64,000 nucleotides of DNA from Paenibacillus tundrae (GTDB lineage: Bacteria; Bacillota; Bacilli; Paenibacillales; Paenibacillaceae), in the NCBI RefSeq assembly GCF_036884255.1, contig NZ_CP145605.1:2666001-2730000 (forward strand), given 5' to 3'. This document shows, in pieces, positions 8,071 through 16,112 of the stretch. A program made the translations under genes and the position numbers. How positions within the stretch are numbered: position 1 is the first letter of the stretch; every line of letters begins with the position of its first letter. The notes under the pieces are model-generated. The model saw only the letters and a program-made list of their open reading frames with translations, was not told where the DNA came from and did not search any database.

Positions 8071-8222
8071 GTGCAAGTAACTACCTCACTTCAAAGTGCG
8101 TACTTCCAGAATGGATAGTCAGGGTCTACAATAAACGAGTAGCCACAACCAAACTTTGCATGCATCGAAGCAGATGGAATAGTGCAAGTTAAACATTTAG
8201 AGTCGCTTTACAGGAAGTACGC
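8071..8222. promoter_or_regulatory. Inverted and direct repeats upstream of hxlAB, possible HxlR sites
   Basis: GCGTACTTCC (8098-8107) and GGAAGTACGC (8213-8222) form a perfect 10-bp inverted repeat about 105 bp apart. A direct repeat GTGCAAGT occurs at 8071 and near 8182. In B. subtilis HxlR activates hxlAB by binding two sites upstream, so these paired motifs are candidates for the equivalent sites. This is inferred from position only. Confidence 0.45.
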
Positions 8223-8258
8223 CATACTCATATCTGAACAACAAAGGAGAAATAAATT

Positions 8259-8891
8259 ATGAAATTACAACTCGCACTGGATCTCGTTAATATCCCTGAT
8301 GGTATCGCACTTGTTAAAGAAGTTGAACAATATATTGACATCGTTGAGATTGGTACACCAATCGTAATTAACGAAGGATTGCACGCTGTTAAAGCAATGA
8401 AAGAAGCTTTCCCTAACCTGCAAGTCCTTGCTGACCTGAAAATTATGGATGCAGGTGGTTACGAAATTATGAAAGCTGCTGAAGCAGGTGCAGATCTGGT
8501 AACTGTCCTTGGTGCAACCAACGACATGACGATCAAAGGCGCTGTGGAAGAAGCTAAAAAACAAAACAAACAAGTTCTGGTTGATATGATCAACGTGCCT
8601 GACCTTGAAAAACGCGCACGTGAAATCGATGCTCTTGGCGTTGACTACATCTGTGTACACACAGGTTATGACCAACAAGCAGCAGGACAAAGCCCATTTG
8701 AAGATCTGCAAACGATCAAACGTGCTGTGAAAAACGCAAAAACAGCTGTAGCGGGTGGAATTAAGCTCGATACGCTTCCAGAAGTAATCAAAGCACAACC
8801 GGATCTCGTAATCGTTGGCGGCGGAATTACAGGTCAGGATGACAAAGCAGCAGTTGCATCTGAAATGCAACGTCTTGTACGCCAAGGCTAA
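8259..8891 (+). CDS. hxlA: 3-hexulose-6-phosphate synthase
   Basis: A 210-residue (beta/alpha)8 protein of the OMP-decarboxylase superfamily. It has LQLALDLVN at the N-terminus, the DLKIMDAGGYE metal and substrate segment, GADLVTVLGA, and a phosphate-binding VVGGGITG near the C-terminus. The enzyme condenses formaldehyde with ribulose 5-phosphate to 3-hexulose 6-phosphate, the first step of the ribulose monophosphate route for formaldehyde fixation and detoxification. The isomerase gene follows after only 4 bp, and an HxlR-type regulator lies downstream. Start ATG behind AAAGGAG. Full length for the family. Confidence 0.95.
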   Translation: MKLQLALDLVNIPDGIALVKEVEQYIDIVEIGTPIVINEGLHAVKAMKEAFPNLQVLADLKIMDAGGYEIMKAAEAGADLVTVLGATNDMTIKGAVEEAKKQNKQVLVDMINVPDLEKRAREIDALGVDYICVHTGYDQQAAGQSPFEDLQTIKRAVKNAKTAVAGGIKLDTLPEVIKAQPDLVIVGGGITGQDDKAAVASEMQRLVRQG

Positions 8892-8895
8892 GCAT

Positions 8896-9459
8896 ATGAG
8901 CACAAACCAATACGCAGCAGATATCTTGAAGGAGCTGGAGCGTACACTGAGCCAGATCGACGATGCAGAAATGCAGACGATGGCTGAGCATATTCTGGCC
9001 GCTGAACAGATCTTTGTCGCAGGTGCAGGTAGATCTGGTCTGATGGGTAAAGCTTTTGCCATGAGATTAATGCAGATGGGTCTTCGGGTCTATGTGGTAG
9101 GCGAGACCGTTACACCGGGTATTAGTCCGAAAGATTTCCTGCTATTATGCTCAGGCTCAGGGGAGACGGGCAGTCTAGCAGCGATGGCTCAAAAGGCTAA
9201 CAAAGCTGGAGCACCTGTCGGTCTGATTACCATTAAACCAGAGTCTACAATTGGACAAATCGCAGATTCAGTAGTACGCATCCCGGCTTCAGCCAAAGAG
9301 GATACCGCCACTGCTGGAGCGGCAGTAACGATTCAGCCCATGGGTTCCTTGTTTGAACAGGGATTGTTACTAGGCATGGATGCACTGGTTCTTACGTTGA
9401 TGGAAATGAAGAGTATGACCGGAGCAGACATGTTTGGACGCCACGCTAACCTAGAATAG
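8896..9459 (+). CDS. hxlB: 6-phospho-3-hexuloisomerase
   Basis: A 187-residue SIS-domain protein that converts 3-hexulose 6-phosphate to fructose 6-phosphate, completing formaldehyde fixation after HxlA. Visible SIS features are FVAGAGRSGLMGKAFAMRL and LCSGSGETGSL, followed by the ATAGAAVTIQPMGSLFEQ stretch and a C-terminal FGRHANLE typical of PHI. The ATG at 8896 is chosen because it follows the hxlA stop by 4 bp and gives the family N-terminus; a longer frame reaching back into hxlA has no support. Its own ribosome-binding site is weak, so translation is probably coupled to hxlA. A strong terminator follows. Confidence 0.95.
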   Translation: MSTNQYAADILKELERTLSQIDDAEMQTMAEHILAAEQIFVAGAGRSGLMGKAFAMRLMQMGLRVYVVGETVTPGISPKDFLLLCSGSGETGSLAAMAQKANKAGAPVGLITIKPESTIGQIADSVVRIPASAKEDTATAGAAVTIQPMGSLFEQGLLLGMDALVLTLMEMKSMTGADMFGRHANLE

Positions 9460-9505
9460 TATATTTGTCATCGTGTTCGATGAATGTAATAAATAGATCA
9501 ATGGA

Positions 9506-9546
9506 AGACCGGAAACCTTTGAATGCAAAGGCTCCGGTCTTTTTTC
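9506..9546 (+). terminator. Intrinsic terminator of hxlAB
   Basis: An 8-bp stem AGACCGGA/TCCGGTCT with a second inner stem CCTTTG/CAAAGG is followed by TTTTTT. It closes the hxlAB transcript. Confidence 0.9.
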
Positions 9547-9630
9547 ATGGAAGTGAACCGGCAGTCTGATTTTTCGTCTGACTTTGCATCTTGCCCCTGC
9601 TGTAGTAGAATTAATAACAAGCTTTATTTT

Positions 9631-9688
9631 ATATAGGTTGTTCAAAACTTGGCACTGAAAACCACTCTTTTGAACACTTATTTTATAG
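9631..9688. repeat. Compact copy of the TATAGAGGTTGTT repeat family
   Basis: ATATAGGTTGTTCAAAA at 9631 and TTTTGAAC at 9668 form an inverted repeat around CACTGAAAACC, ending with TTTTATAG. The same end and the ACTGAAAACC motif recur in the larger repeat at 18435-18755, so this looks like a short family member. It lies between the hxlAB terminator and hxlR. Confidence 0.5.
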
Positions 9689-9793
9689 TATGTACTTATT
9701 ATGATGTATGAAACGACGAGCTTACTTTGTGTGCATTGTGCATGTGATAGGTGTTGTTCGCGATATACGATTAGGAGATAGGGGGCTCGGTGA

Positions 9794-10150
9794 ATGGCAT
9801 CCGAAGTCAAGGAACGGATTAACCTGAAAGAGATCAATTGTGAGAAGGAATTAACGCTAGCTGTTATTGGCGGCAAATGGAAATTGATCATTCTATGGCA
9901 CTTAGGTTTGGAAGGTACTAAACGATTCAGTGAGTTGAAACGACTGATCCCTCATATTACGCAGAAAATGCTGACGAACCAGCTGCGCGAATTAGAGGAA
10001 GATCAATTAATTGAGCGTAAAGTATACGCTGAGGTACCTCCACGTGTGGAGTACACTCTGACAGATCATGGACAGAATCTGATGCCAGTGCTACATGCAA
10101 TGTATAACTGGGGTAAGAACTATGGTGAGAATGTCATCTGGAAGGCATAA
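9794..10150 (+). CDS. HxlR-family transcriptional regulator
   Basis: A 118-residue winged-helix protein with the HxlR pattern: [41 protein letters not shown], and the C-terminal [24 protein letters not shown]. No cysteine is conserved beyond Cys17, so the sensing mode cannot be read. It lies downstream of hxlAB on the same strand but behind a terminator, unlike the divergent arrangement in B. subtilis. The neighbourhood makes it the likely formaldehyde-responsive activator of hxlAB, though many HxlR proteins control other targets. ATG start, with AGGAG and GGGGG runs upstream. Confidence 0.85.
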   Translation: MASEVKERINLKEINCEKELTLAVIGGKWKLIILWHLGLEGTKRFSELKRLIPHITQKMLTNQLRELEEDQLIERKVYAEVPPRVEYTLTDHGQNLMPVLHAMYNWGKNYGENVIWKA

Positions 10151-10235
10151 TTGCCTCCGTAAGCAATATCATCTGGGATCGCTCAATACTTACGTCGAAT
10201 ATATTTAATTTAGAAAATAGTATAGCAATTACTTC

Positions 10236-10284
10236 AATCGCAGGATTCGTATGGGACACACTCCATAACCTGCGATTTTTTTAC
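10236..10284 (+). terminator. Intrinsic terminator after the hxlR-type gene
   Basis: Stem AATCGCAGG/CCTGCGATT with an inner TATGGGA/TCCATA pairing, followed by seven T. Confidence 0.85.
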
Positions 10285-10433
10285 GTTCTGAACATAGCTT
10301 GAGAATTGATGTTGCTTTTATAAATTGAACAAAATTTGAATCAAAAGTCTCAATTTAGGAGATGTCAGGTATACTTGCTCTCAATATGATAGGATGAGAG
10401 ATATTGTAAATGTTAGGAGGATGACGAATAACG

Positions 10434-12236
10434 ATGGAAAAAATACGTACACGCGCTGAAGTCGCGGAGGAAACAACCTGGAATTTGCAAGATTTATTTG
10501 CCACCGATACAGAATGGGAAGCAGAGCTTGGCGCTCTCCCTGAAGCAGCTGCACATGTCGAAACATTCAAAGGTCGCTTAGGTGAAGGTGCAGAACAGCT
10601 ATTGGCTTGTCTCGACGCCTTAGAAGCGCTTCAGGAACGGATCGTGAAGACCGCTTCGTATGCTCGACTGAAGCAGTCAGAAGACAGTACGAATCCTGTA
10701 AATATTGAGAATTCTGCAAAAGCAGGGGACATCCTCTCTCATTTGTCATCCTCGTTGTCCTTTGTTCATTCTGAGATTACAGATCTTCCTGAAGGTACAG
10801 TGGAACGATATACGGAGGAGCTTCCAGGTCTCCAGCCTTATGCTCGCAGTTTGAATCGATTAATCAAAGACAAGAAGCATCGCTTATCTCCCGAGACCGA
10901 GAAGGTACTGGCTTCACTTGGAGAGGTATTGGATTCGCCGTACCGTATCTATCTGCGAGGTAAATTAGCGGATATGAAGTTCGATGATGCACTCGATGAG
11001 GAAGACAACAATCGTCCACTTTCTTGGTCTTTCTATGAGAATAATTATGAAATGTCTTCGGATACGAAGCTACGTCGCTCAGCCTATGCGGCATTCAGTG
11101 CCAAGCTGAACGATTACAAAAATACGTTCGCTGAGGGTTATGCGGCAGAAGTGAAGAAACAGGTCGTGATGTCCCGGTTGAGGGGCTATGACGATGTGAC
11201 GGAGATGCTCCTTAATTCACAACAAGTATCCAAAGAGATGTACAACAATGTGCTGGATATTATCCAGAAGGAACTCGCTCCACATATGCGAAGACTTGCT
11301 GCGCTTAAGAAAAGAGAGCTCGGTCTAGACAAGCTGATGTTCTGTGATCTGAAGGCTCCTCTTGATCCAGAATTCAGTCCAGCGATAACCTATGAAGAAG
11401 CATGTAAGTTAATTCAAGAAGCACTTGCTGTTCTTGGGCCAGAGTATGGCGAGATTGTAGATCGGGCATTCAATGATCGCTGGGTAGACTATGCGGATAA
11501 TGCAGGTAAATCCACGGGAGCGTTCTGTTCCTCGATCTATGGTGCACACTCTTATATTCTCATCTCTTGGGCAAATAACATGCGCGGAGCCTTCACACTT
11601 GCTCATGAAGTGGGACATGCTGGACATTTCATGCTTGCTGGGCGCTATCAGCGACTGACGAACACACGACCTTCTTTATATTTCATAGAAGCACCTTCGA
11701 CAATGAATGAGATGTTGCTTGCAGACCATCTATTGCAACGTTCCGACAATCCGAGAATGCGCCGCTGGGTTATATTGCAGCTTCTCAATACGTATTATCA
11801 TAACTTTGTTACCCATCTATTAGAAGGGGAATTACAGCGTCGTGTCTATGCTCTAGCGACTAAGGATCAACCGATTACAGCCCAAACCTTGAGCCAGCTC
11901 AAAGGTGATATTCTCTCCGAGTTCTGGGGGCCGGAACTGGTCATTGACGAAGGTGCGAAGCTGACCTGGATGAGACAACCTCATTATTACATGGGATTAT
12001 ATCCATATACCTATGCGGCAGGTCTAACTGCATCTACTGCCGCCGCTGTACGTATACGTGAAGAAGGACAACCTGCAGTGGATCGCTGGCTCGAAGCACT
12101 TAAGTCGGGTGGAAGCCTTGATCCGCAGGAACTAATGAAGCTTGCTGGTGTGGATATGTCCGGGCCAGAACCCATTCGCTCGGCTGTAGCTTATGTTGGC
12201 AGTCTGGTCGATGAACTCGAACGTCTGTATTCCTAA
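10434..12236 (+). CDS. pepF: Oligoendopeptidase F (M3B metallopeptidase)
   Basis: A 600-residue cytosolic zinc peptidase that degrades short peptides of about 7-17 residues. The N-terminal WNLQDLF motif is the family hallmark, and the zinc site is LAHEVGHAGHF (HEVGH at residues 391-395) with the downstream glutamate ligand in FIEAPSTMNEMLL. Length and motif spacing match PepF. Start ATG with AGGAGG about 14 bp upstream, a rather long spacing. A second, more distant M3 peptidase is encoded at 47931-49625. Monocistronic, with a hairpin following. Confidence 0.95.
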   Translation: MEKIRTRAEVAEETTWNLQDLFATDTEWEAELGALPEAAAHVETFKGRLGEGAEQLLACLDALEALQERIVKTASYARLKQSEDSTNPVNIENSAKAGDILSHLSSSLSFVHSEITDLPEGTVERYTEELPGLQPYARSLNRLIKDKKHRLSPETEKVLASLGEVLDSPYRIYLRGKLADMKFDDALDEEDNNRPLSWSFYENNYEMSSDTKLRRSAYAAFSAKLNDYKNTFAEGYAAEVKKQVVMSRLRGYDDVTEMLLNSQQVSKEMYNNVLDIIQKELAPHMRRLAALKKRELGLDKLMFCDLKAPLDPEFSPAITYEEACKLIQEALAVLGPEYGEIVDRAFNDRWVDYADNAGKSTGAFCSSIYGAHSYILISWANNMRGAFTLAHEVGHAGHFMLAGRYQRLTNTRPSLYFIEAPSTMNEMLLADHLLQRSDNPRMRRWVILQLLNTYYHNFVTHLLEGELQRRVYALATKDQPITAQTLSQLKGDILSEFWGPELVIDEGAKLTWMRQPHYYMGLYPYTYAAGLTASTAAAVRIREEGQPAVDRWLEALKSGGSLDPQELMKLAGVDMSGPEPIRSAVAYVGSLVDELERLYS

Positions 12237-12284
12237 CTAGGGTCATATAGTATATGGACGGACAAGGTAAGTAGGTTAATTACA

Positions 12285-12322
12285 TGCACCGTCTCCTTGC
12301 AATTGGAGGCGGTGTATCTCAT
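12285..12322 (+). terminator. Hairpin after pepF
   Basis: TGCACCGTCTCC pairs with GGAGGCGGTGTA (12 bp with one mismatch or wobble). The following T-run is weak (CTCATTTCT), so termination efficiency is uncertain. Confidence 0.6.
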
Positions 12323-12339
12323 TTCTAGCGAAAGGAAAG

Positions 12340-12363
12340 ATGATGAATGAGTTTACAACGTAA
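12340..12363 (+). CDS. Seven-codon leader ORF abutting the DUF2500 gene
   Basis: ATGATGAATGAG begins a seven-codon frame (MMNEFTT) whose TAA is directly followed by the ATG of the DUF2500 gene. The only good ribosome-binding site in the area (AAAGGAAAG, 12331-12339) is placed for this small frame, not for the downstream ATG. Translation of the main gene may depend on re-initiation. It may equally be a chance frame. Confidence 0.35.
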   Translation: MMNEFTT

Positions 12364-12858
12364 ATGTTCATCTCTGGTGCATTAACTATGGATGGGTTCG
12401 GTGTCTTTGACGACATGAATGGTGTACCAGGATTTGAGGGCAGTCAAGGCGGTTTCTTTTCAGGATTTGGCTCATTCGAGATGCTGAGCGCATGGATACC
12501 AATCATGTTTGGCGTGGTGTTTGTGGGAATTGCGGGAATTATTGCTTATGTGATCATTTCTAACTTACGCACCTGGTCAGCCAACAATGCTGCTGCATTG
12601 CTCACATTACATTCCACAATCGTGGCGAAACGGACGCAGGTAAGAGGAGGAGGGAACAGCAGAGCTTCAACGTATTATTACGTGACCTTTGAACTGGATA
12701 ACGCGGAACGTATTGAACTGATGGTTGGAGGCAGTGATTATGGAGCCTTGGTCGAAAGAGATCAGGGAATGCTTACCTATCAGGGAACTAGATTTAAGCA
12801 TTTTGAACGAGATCTACAACAGCAGTCTGGGATCAGTACTGGACGTTTCTATACGTAA
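12364..12858 (+). CDS. DUF2500 domain membrane protein
   Basis: A 164-residue protein with a Gly/Phe-rich N-terminus, one transmembrane helix (about residues 42-65, IMFGVVFVGIAGIIAYVII) and a C-terminal beta-rich DUF2500 domain recognisable from LHSTIVAKRTQVRGGG, STYYYVTFEL, RIELMVGG and GMLTYQGTRFKHFER. Function unknown; the family is common in Firmicutes and enterics. The start could be ATG 12364 or ATG 12388; neither has a good ribosome-binding site of its own because the strong one serves a seven-codon frame just upstream. Standalone gene between two hairpins. Confidence 0.8.
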   Translation: MFISGALTMDGFGVFDDMNGVPGFEGSQGGFFSGFGSFEMLSAWIPIMFGVVFVGIAGIIAYVIISNLRTWSANNAAALLTLHSTIVAKRTQVRGGGNSRASTYYYVTFELDNAERIELMVGGSDYGALVERDQGMLTYQGTRFKHFERDLQQQSGISTGRFYT

Positions 12859-12870
12859 TATGAGAATGGT

Positions 12871-12900
12871 GGCTCCTTCTAGGCGAAAGGAGTCTTTTTG
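12871..12900 (+). terminator. Intrinsic terminator after the DUF2500 gene
   Basis: GGCTCCTT/AAGGAGTC stem with an 8-nt loop followed by TTTTTG. Confidence 0.8.
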
Positions 12901-12929
12901 TATTCAGGAAAAAGAAAGAAACACAGGGT

Positions 12930-12957
12930 ATTCAAACGCTTACAACAATGATATACT
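12930..12957 (+). promoter_or_regulatory. Candidate cre site and -10 element upstream of rhaB
   Basis: ATTCAAACGCTTACA (12930-12944) matches the catabolite-responsive element consensus WTGNAANCGNWNNCW at all fixed positions but one. TATACT at 12952-12957 could be the -10 box. A CcpA site is plausible for a sugar catabolic operon but remains inference. It is about 150 bp before the GTG start. Confidence 0.45.
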
Positions 12958-13108
12958 CGTAAAATAAAGCCAAACAGTATAAAACAAAAATAAACAAACA
13001 ACAAAACACATGCCAAAGTACAGAAAAATGAAGTCAGCGATTGACAGAGAAACGACAGATAAAGAAATGCCTCATTATACAATGATATAGAAAGGTGGGT
13101 ATATAGCC

Positions 13109-14602
13109 GTGAGTGTACTAGCGTATGATCTTGGCGCAAGCAGTGGCAGGGCGCTGCTTGGGCATCTGAATGATCAAGGCATCGAAACGCTCGAAATCCA
13201 TCGATTCAAGAATGAACCGGTGAAGGTCGGAGAGCGAATGCATTGGGATATCCTACGGTTACATCATGAGTTGTTGGCAGGACTAAATCTAGTGAAGCAG
13301 TCGGGAGAGCAGCCGGAGAGCTTGGCTATCGATTCTTGGGCTGTGGATTATGGGTTGCTAGGTAGTAATGGCGAACTGTTAGGTAATCCGTATCATTACC
13401 GTGATGCACAGTTTAACGGCATGATGGAGCAGGTGCGTGAAGAGTTAACATCAGAGGCAATATTCGAACGTACGGGAATTCAATTTCTTAGTTTTAATAC
13501 GATATATCAGTTAGCTACACTTCGTCGCCATCAATCGCCGTTGCTTAATGAAGCAGAACGCTTTCTGATGATTCCAGATATCCTTCGTTACTTTTTGACA
13601 GGGGAAGCTGTGAATGAATTTACGAACGCTACGACGACTCAGCTATATAACCCTACAAAGGCTCAATGGGATCATGAGCTGTTAGCCCATATTGGCATAT
13701 CCGATAAGTTATTCGGTGAGGTCGTGATGCCAGGAACGCATATAGGTCAGGTTCGAGACAGCATTTGCGGTGATCTGGGGATCTCCGCCATTCCGGTGAT
13801 TGCGGTTGCAGAGCATGATACAGGTTCAGCTGTTGTAGCGGTACCTGCTACGGATCGTTCATTTGCTTATCTTAGTTGTGGAACGTGGTCATTAATGGGC
13901 ACTGAGATTGATCAACCGGCCATCAGCGCAGAGAGCTTGGCGTTGAACTTCACGAATGAAGGCGGGGCTGGAGGGACGTTCCGCTTGCTCAAGAACATTA
14001 TGGGTCTTTGGATATTACAGGAGTGCATGCGTGAGTGGGAGCGTCAAGGACAAGCAATTAGTTATGCTGAATTGTTAGCGAAGGCAGAACGTTCGACGCC
14101 ATTTGCGAGTCTTTTTGACCCAGATGATGATCTGTTCCTTGCTGCTGGCGATATGACCACTCGCATACAAAAATATTGCCAGGATACGGGGCAGACGCAA
14201 CCTCAAGATCAAGGTGCAATTGCTCGTGCGATTTTGGAGAGTCTTGCACTGAAGTATCGAAGAGTGTTGGGGTGGACTGAACAGCTCTCCAAACAATCTT
14301 TTAACGGATTGCATATGGTGGGTGGCGGTATTCAGAATCGTTTATTATGTCAGTGGACAGCGAATTCAATTGGCAAACCGGTATGGGCCGGCCCCGCAGA
14401 GGGCAGTGCAATCGGAAATATGGCGGTGCAGTGGATGGCAAGTGGTGCTTTTAAAGATATTTGGGAAGCTCGTAGAGCCATCCGTGATTCATTCCCGATT
14501 ACAACGTATGAACCACAAGACAGGACAACTTGGGAAGAAGCGTACGGCAGATTCATACGCATCACAGATGCATTCCGGGCTCAAGCTGAGAGCGAGGTGT
14601 AA
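13109..14602 (+). CDS. rhaB: Rhamnulokinase
   Basis: A 497-residue FGGY-family sugar kinase closest to rhamnulokinase: N-terminal YDLGASSGRALLG, GERMHWDI, IDSWAVDYGLLG, EHDTGSAVVAVP, YLSCGTWSLMG and HMVGGGIQNRLLCQWTA. It phosphorylates L-rhamnulose to L-rhamnulose 1-phosphate, the second step of rhamnose catabolism. GTG start behind AAAGGTGGG. It is the first gene of a tight operon: the DeoR-type regulator starts 1 bp after its stop codon and lutABC follow. The isomerase RhaA and the aldolase are not in this window, so the pathway must be completed elsewhere. Confidence 0.9.
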   Translation: MSVLAYDLGASSGRALLGHLNDQGIETLEIHRFKNEPVKVGERMHWDILRLHHELLAGLNLVKQSGEQPESLAIDSWAVDYGLLGSNGELLGNPYHYRDAQFNGMMEQVREELTSEAIFERTGIQFLSFNTIYQLATLRRHQSPLLNEAERFLMIPDILRYFLTGEAVNEFTNATTTQLYNPTKAQWDHELLAHIGISDKLFGEVVMPGTHIGQVRDSICGDLGISAIPVIAVAEHDTGSAVVAVPATDRSFAYLSCGTWSLMGTEIDQPAISAESLALNFTNEGGAGGTFRLLKNIMGLWILQECMREWERQGQAISYAELLAKAERSTPFASLFDPDDDLFLAAGDMTTRIQKYCQDTGQTQPQDQGAIARAILESLALKYRRVLGWTEQLSKQSFNGLHMVGGGIQNRLLCQWTANSIGKPVWAGPAEGSAIGNMAVQWMASGAFKDIWEARRAIRDSFPITTYEPQDRTTWEEAYGRFIRITDAFRAQAESEV

Positions 14603-14603
14603 C

Positions 14604-15365
14604 ATGCTAGCAGCAGAGCGGTATGACCGGATTGTGGAGTTGGTTAATGCAACCGGCAGTATGCGTGTATCCGAACTGAGTGAACATTGCCGTGTGACGG
14701 AAGAAACCATTCGTCGAGATCTGGATCGCTTAGAACAAGCCGGACGGTTGAAACGTTCTCATGGTGGGGCGGTTAGCATCAAGGAGGATCAACCAGAGAT
14801 TCCATATCGGGTAAGAGAAACGACGCATGCGGAAGAAAAGAAACGGATTGCTTTGGCAGCGGTGTCCATGATTCGCCCCGGTGATCGCATTCTGCTAGAT
14901 GCAAGTACAACGGCAGGTTACATGGCCGCCAATATGCCAGATATCCCGCTTACGGTATTAACAAACTCGATTCAAGTAGCGACAGAGCTGAGTAGCAAGG
15001 ATCGAATCGAAGTGATCTCCACAGGAGGACAGTTGGCTGGACGTTCGTTGTCTTTTGTAGGGCCACTTGCGGAGCGTTCCTTGGAGACATACCACGTTGA
15101 TAAATTATTCTTGTCTTGCAAAGGCGTTCATCTGGAGAGCGGAGGTATTAGCGAGTCCAATGAGCTTCAGGCTAGATTGAAGCAGAAGATGGTTGCTATA
15201 TCGGATCAAGTTATTCTGCTCGCAGACACAAGCAAATTCGGTGTCCGTGCCTTTGCTCGTGTAACTGAGCTTAGCACTGTTCACGCAATTATCACGGATC
15301 AGCCGTTAGCCGACGACCTTATGGATCGGATGAGTGGATATAACATAGAATTAACGATTGTTTAA
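14604..15365 (+). CDS. DeoR-family regulator, probably of rhamnose genes
   Basis: A 253-residue DeoR repressor: winged helix with VTEETIRRDLDRLEQAGRLKRSHGG-type core and the C-terminal effector domain (DASTTAGYMA, TNSIQVATEL, STGGQL, DKLFLSCKGVH). The start at 14604 overlaps the rhaB termination region (TAACATG), implying translational coupling; longer frames reaching back into rhaB lack support. Its place directly behind rhaB parallels the DeoR-type rhamnose regulator of B. subtilis, so rhamnose or rhamnulose 1-phosphate is the likely signal. A close paralog lies at 3754-4521. Confidence 0.9.
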   Translation: MLAAERYDRIVELVNATGSMRVSELSEHCRVTEETIRRDLDRLEQAGRLKRSHGGAVSIKEDQPEIPYRVRETTHAEEKKRIALAAVSMIRPGDRILLDASTTAGYMAANMPDIPLTVLTNSIQVATELSSKDRIEVISTGGQLAGRSLSFVGPLAERSLETYHVDKLFLSCKGVHLESGGISESNELQARLKQKMVAISDQVILLADTSKFGVRAFARVTELSTVHAIITDQPLADDLMDRMSGYNIELTIV

Positions 15366-15383
15366 GAGATGGAGGGCGTAATC

Positions 15384-16112
15384 ATGAAAGTCTCCTTGTT
15401 TATTACCTGTCTAAGTGATGCCATCTATCCTCGTGTTGGAGAAGCGATGGTTAGATTACTTGCCGCTCATGGCGTTCGATTGCATTTCCCACCTGTCCAG
15501 ACGTGTTGTGGTCAGCCTTCTTATAATAGTGGCTATTGGGATGAGACACGGGTCGCAGCCAAAACGATTTTGGAAGCGTTTGATGACAGTGATTTTGTTG
15601 TGTGTCCTTCAGGCTCATGTACGTATATGATTCATCATTATCCTGAACTATTTGCCGATGAACCAGAATGGCTGGAGAAGGCCAAAAGACTGGAAGCGAA
15701 GGCGTATGAATTCACACAATTCCTTGTCCAAGTGTTAGGGATTACCGATGTCGGAGCACATTTCCCACATAAGGTAACCTATCATCCATCCTGTCATGGT
15801 AGCCGTCTACTCGGGGTAAAAGATGAACCGATGGCGCTGTTATCTGCGGTAAAAGGTTTGGAGTTTGTTCCGCTTCCGTTCAGTGAAGATTGCTGCGGGT
15901 TCGGGGGTACATTTGCCATCAAAATGTCTGATATTTCCGGGGCGATGGTGACAGAGAAGGTGGATCATATCAAAGAAACAGATGCTGAAGTATTAGTTGG
16001 ACTTGATATGGCATGTCTAATGAATATCGCAGGCAATCTGCGATACCGCAACGAACCGGTGCGTGTGATGCATTTGGCCGAATTGTTGTATGAGGGGGTG
16101 CAGACCGGATGA
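15384..16112 (+). CDS. lutA: L-lactate utilisation protein LutA (LldE)
   Basis: A 242-residue iron-sulfur protein with two CCG (cysteine-rich) domains, seen as QTCCGQPSYNSGY and EDCCGFGGTFAIK, plus FVVCPSGSCTYMI and YHPSCHGSRLLG. With LutB and LutC it forms the complex that oxidises L-lactate to pyruvate in the cytosol. ATG 15384 sits 7 bp behind GGAGGG; an in-frame ATG 15 bp earlier lies on top of that site and is rejected. The gene ends in an ATGA overlap with lutB. Only 18 bp separate it from the DeoR-type regulator gene, placing lutABC in the rhaB operon. Confidence 0.92.
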   Translation: MKVSLFITCLSDAIYPRVGEAMVRLLAAHGVRLHFPPVQTCCGQPSYNSGYWDETRVAAKTILEAFDDSDFVVCPSGSCTYMIHHYPELFADEPEWLEKAKRLEAKAYEFTQFLVQVLGITDVGAHFPHKVTYHPSCHGSRLLGVKDEPMALLSAVKGLEFVPLPFSEDCCGFGGTFAIKMSDISGAMVTEKVDHIKETDAEVLVGLDMACLMNIAGNLRYRNEPVRVMHLAELLYEGVQTG

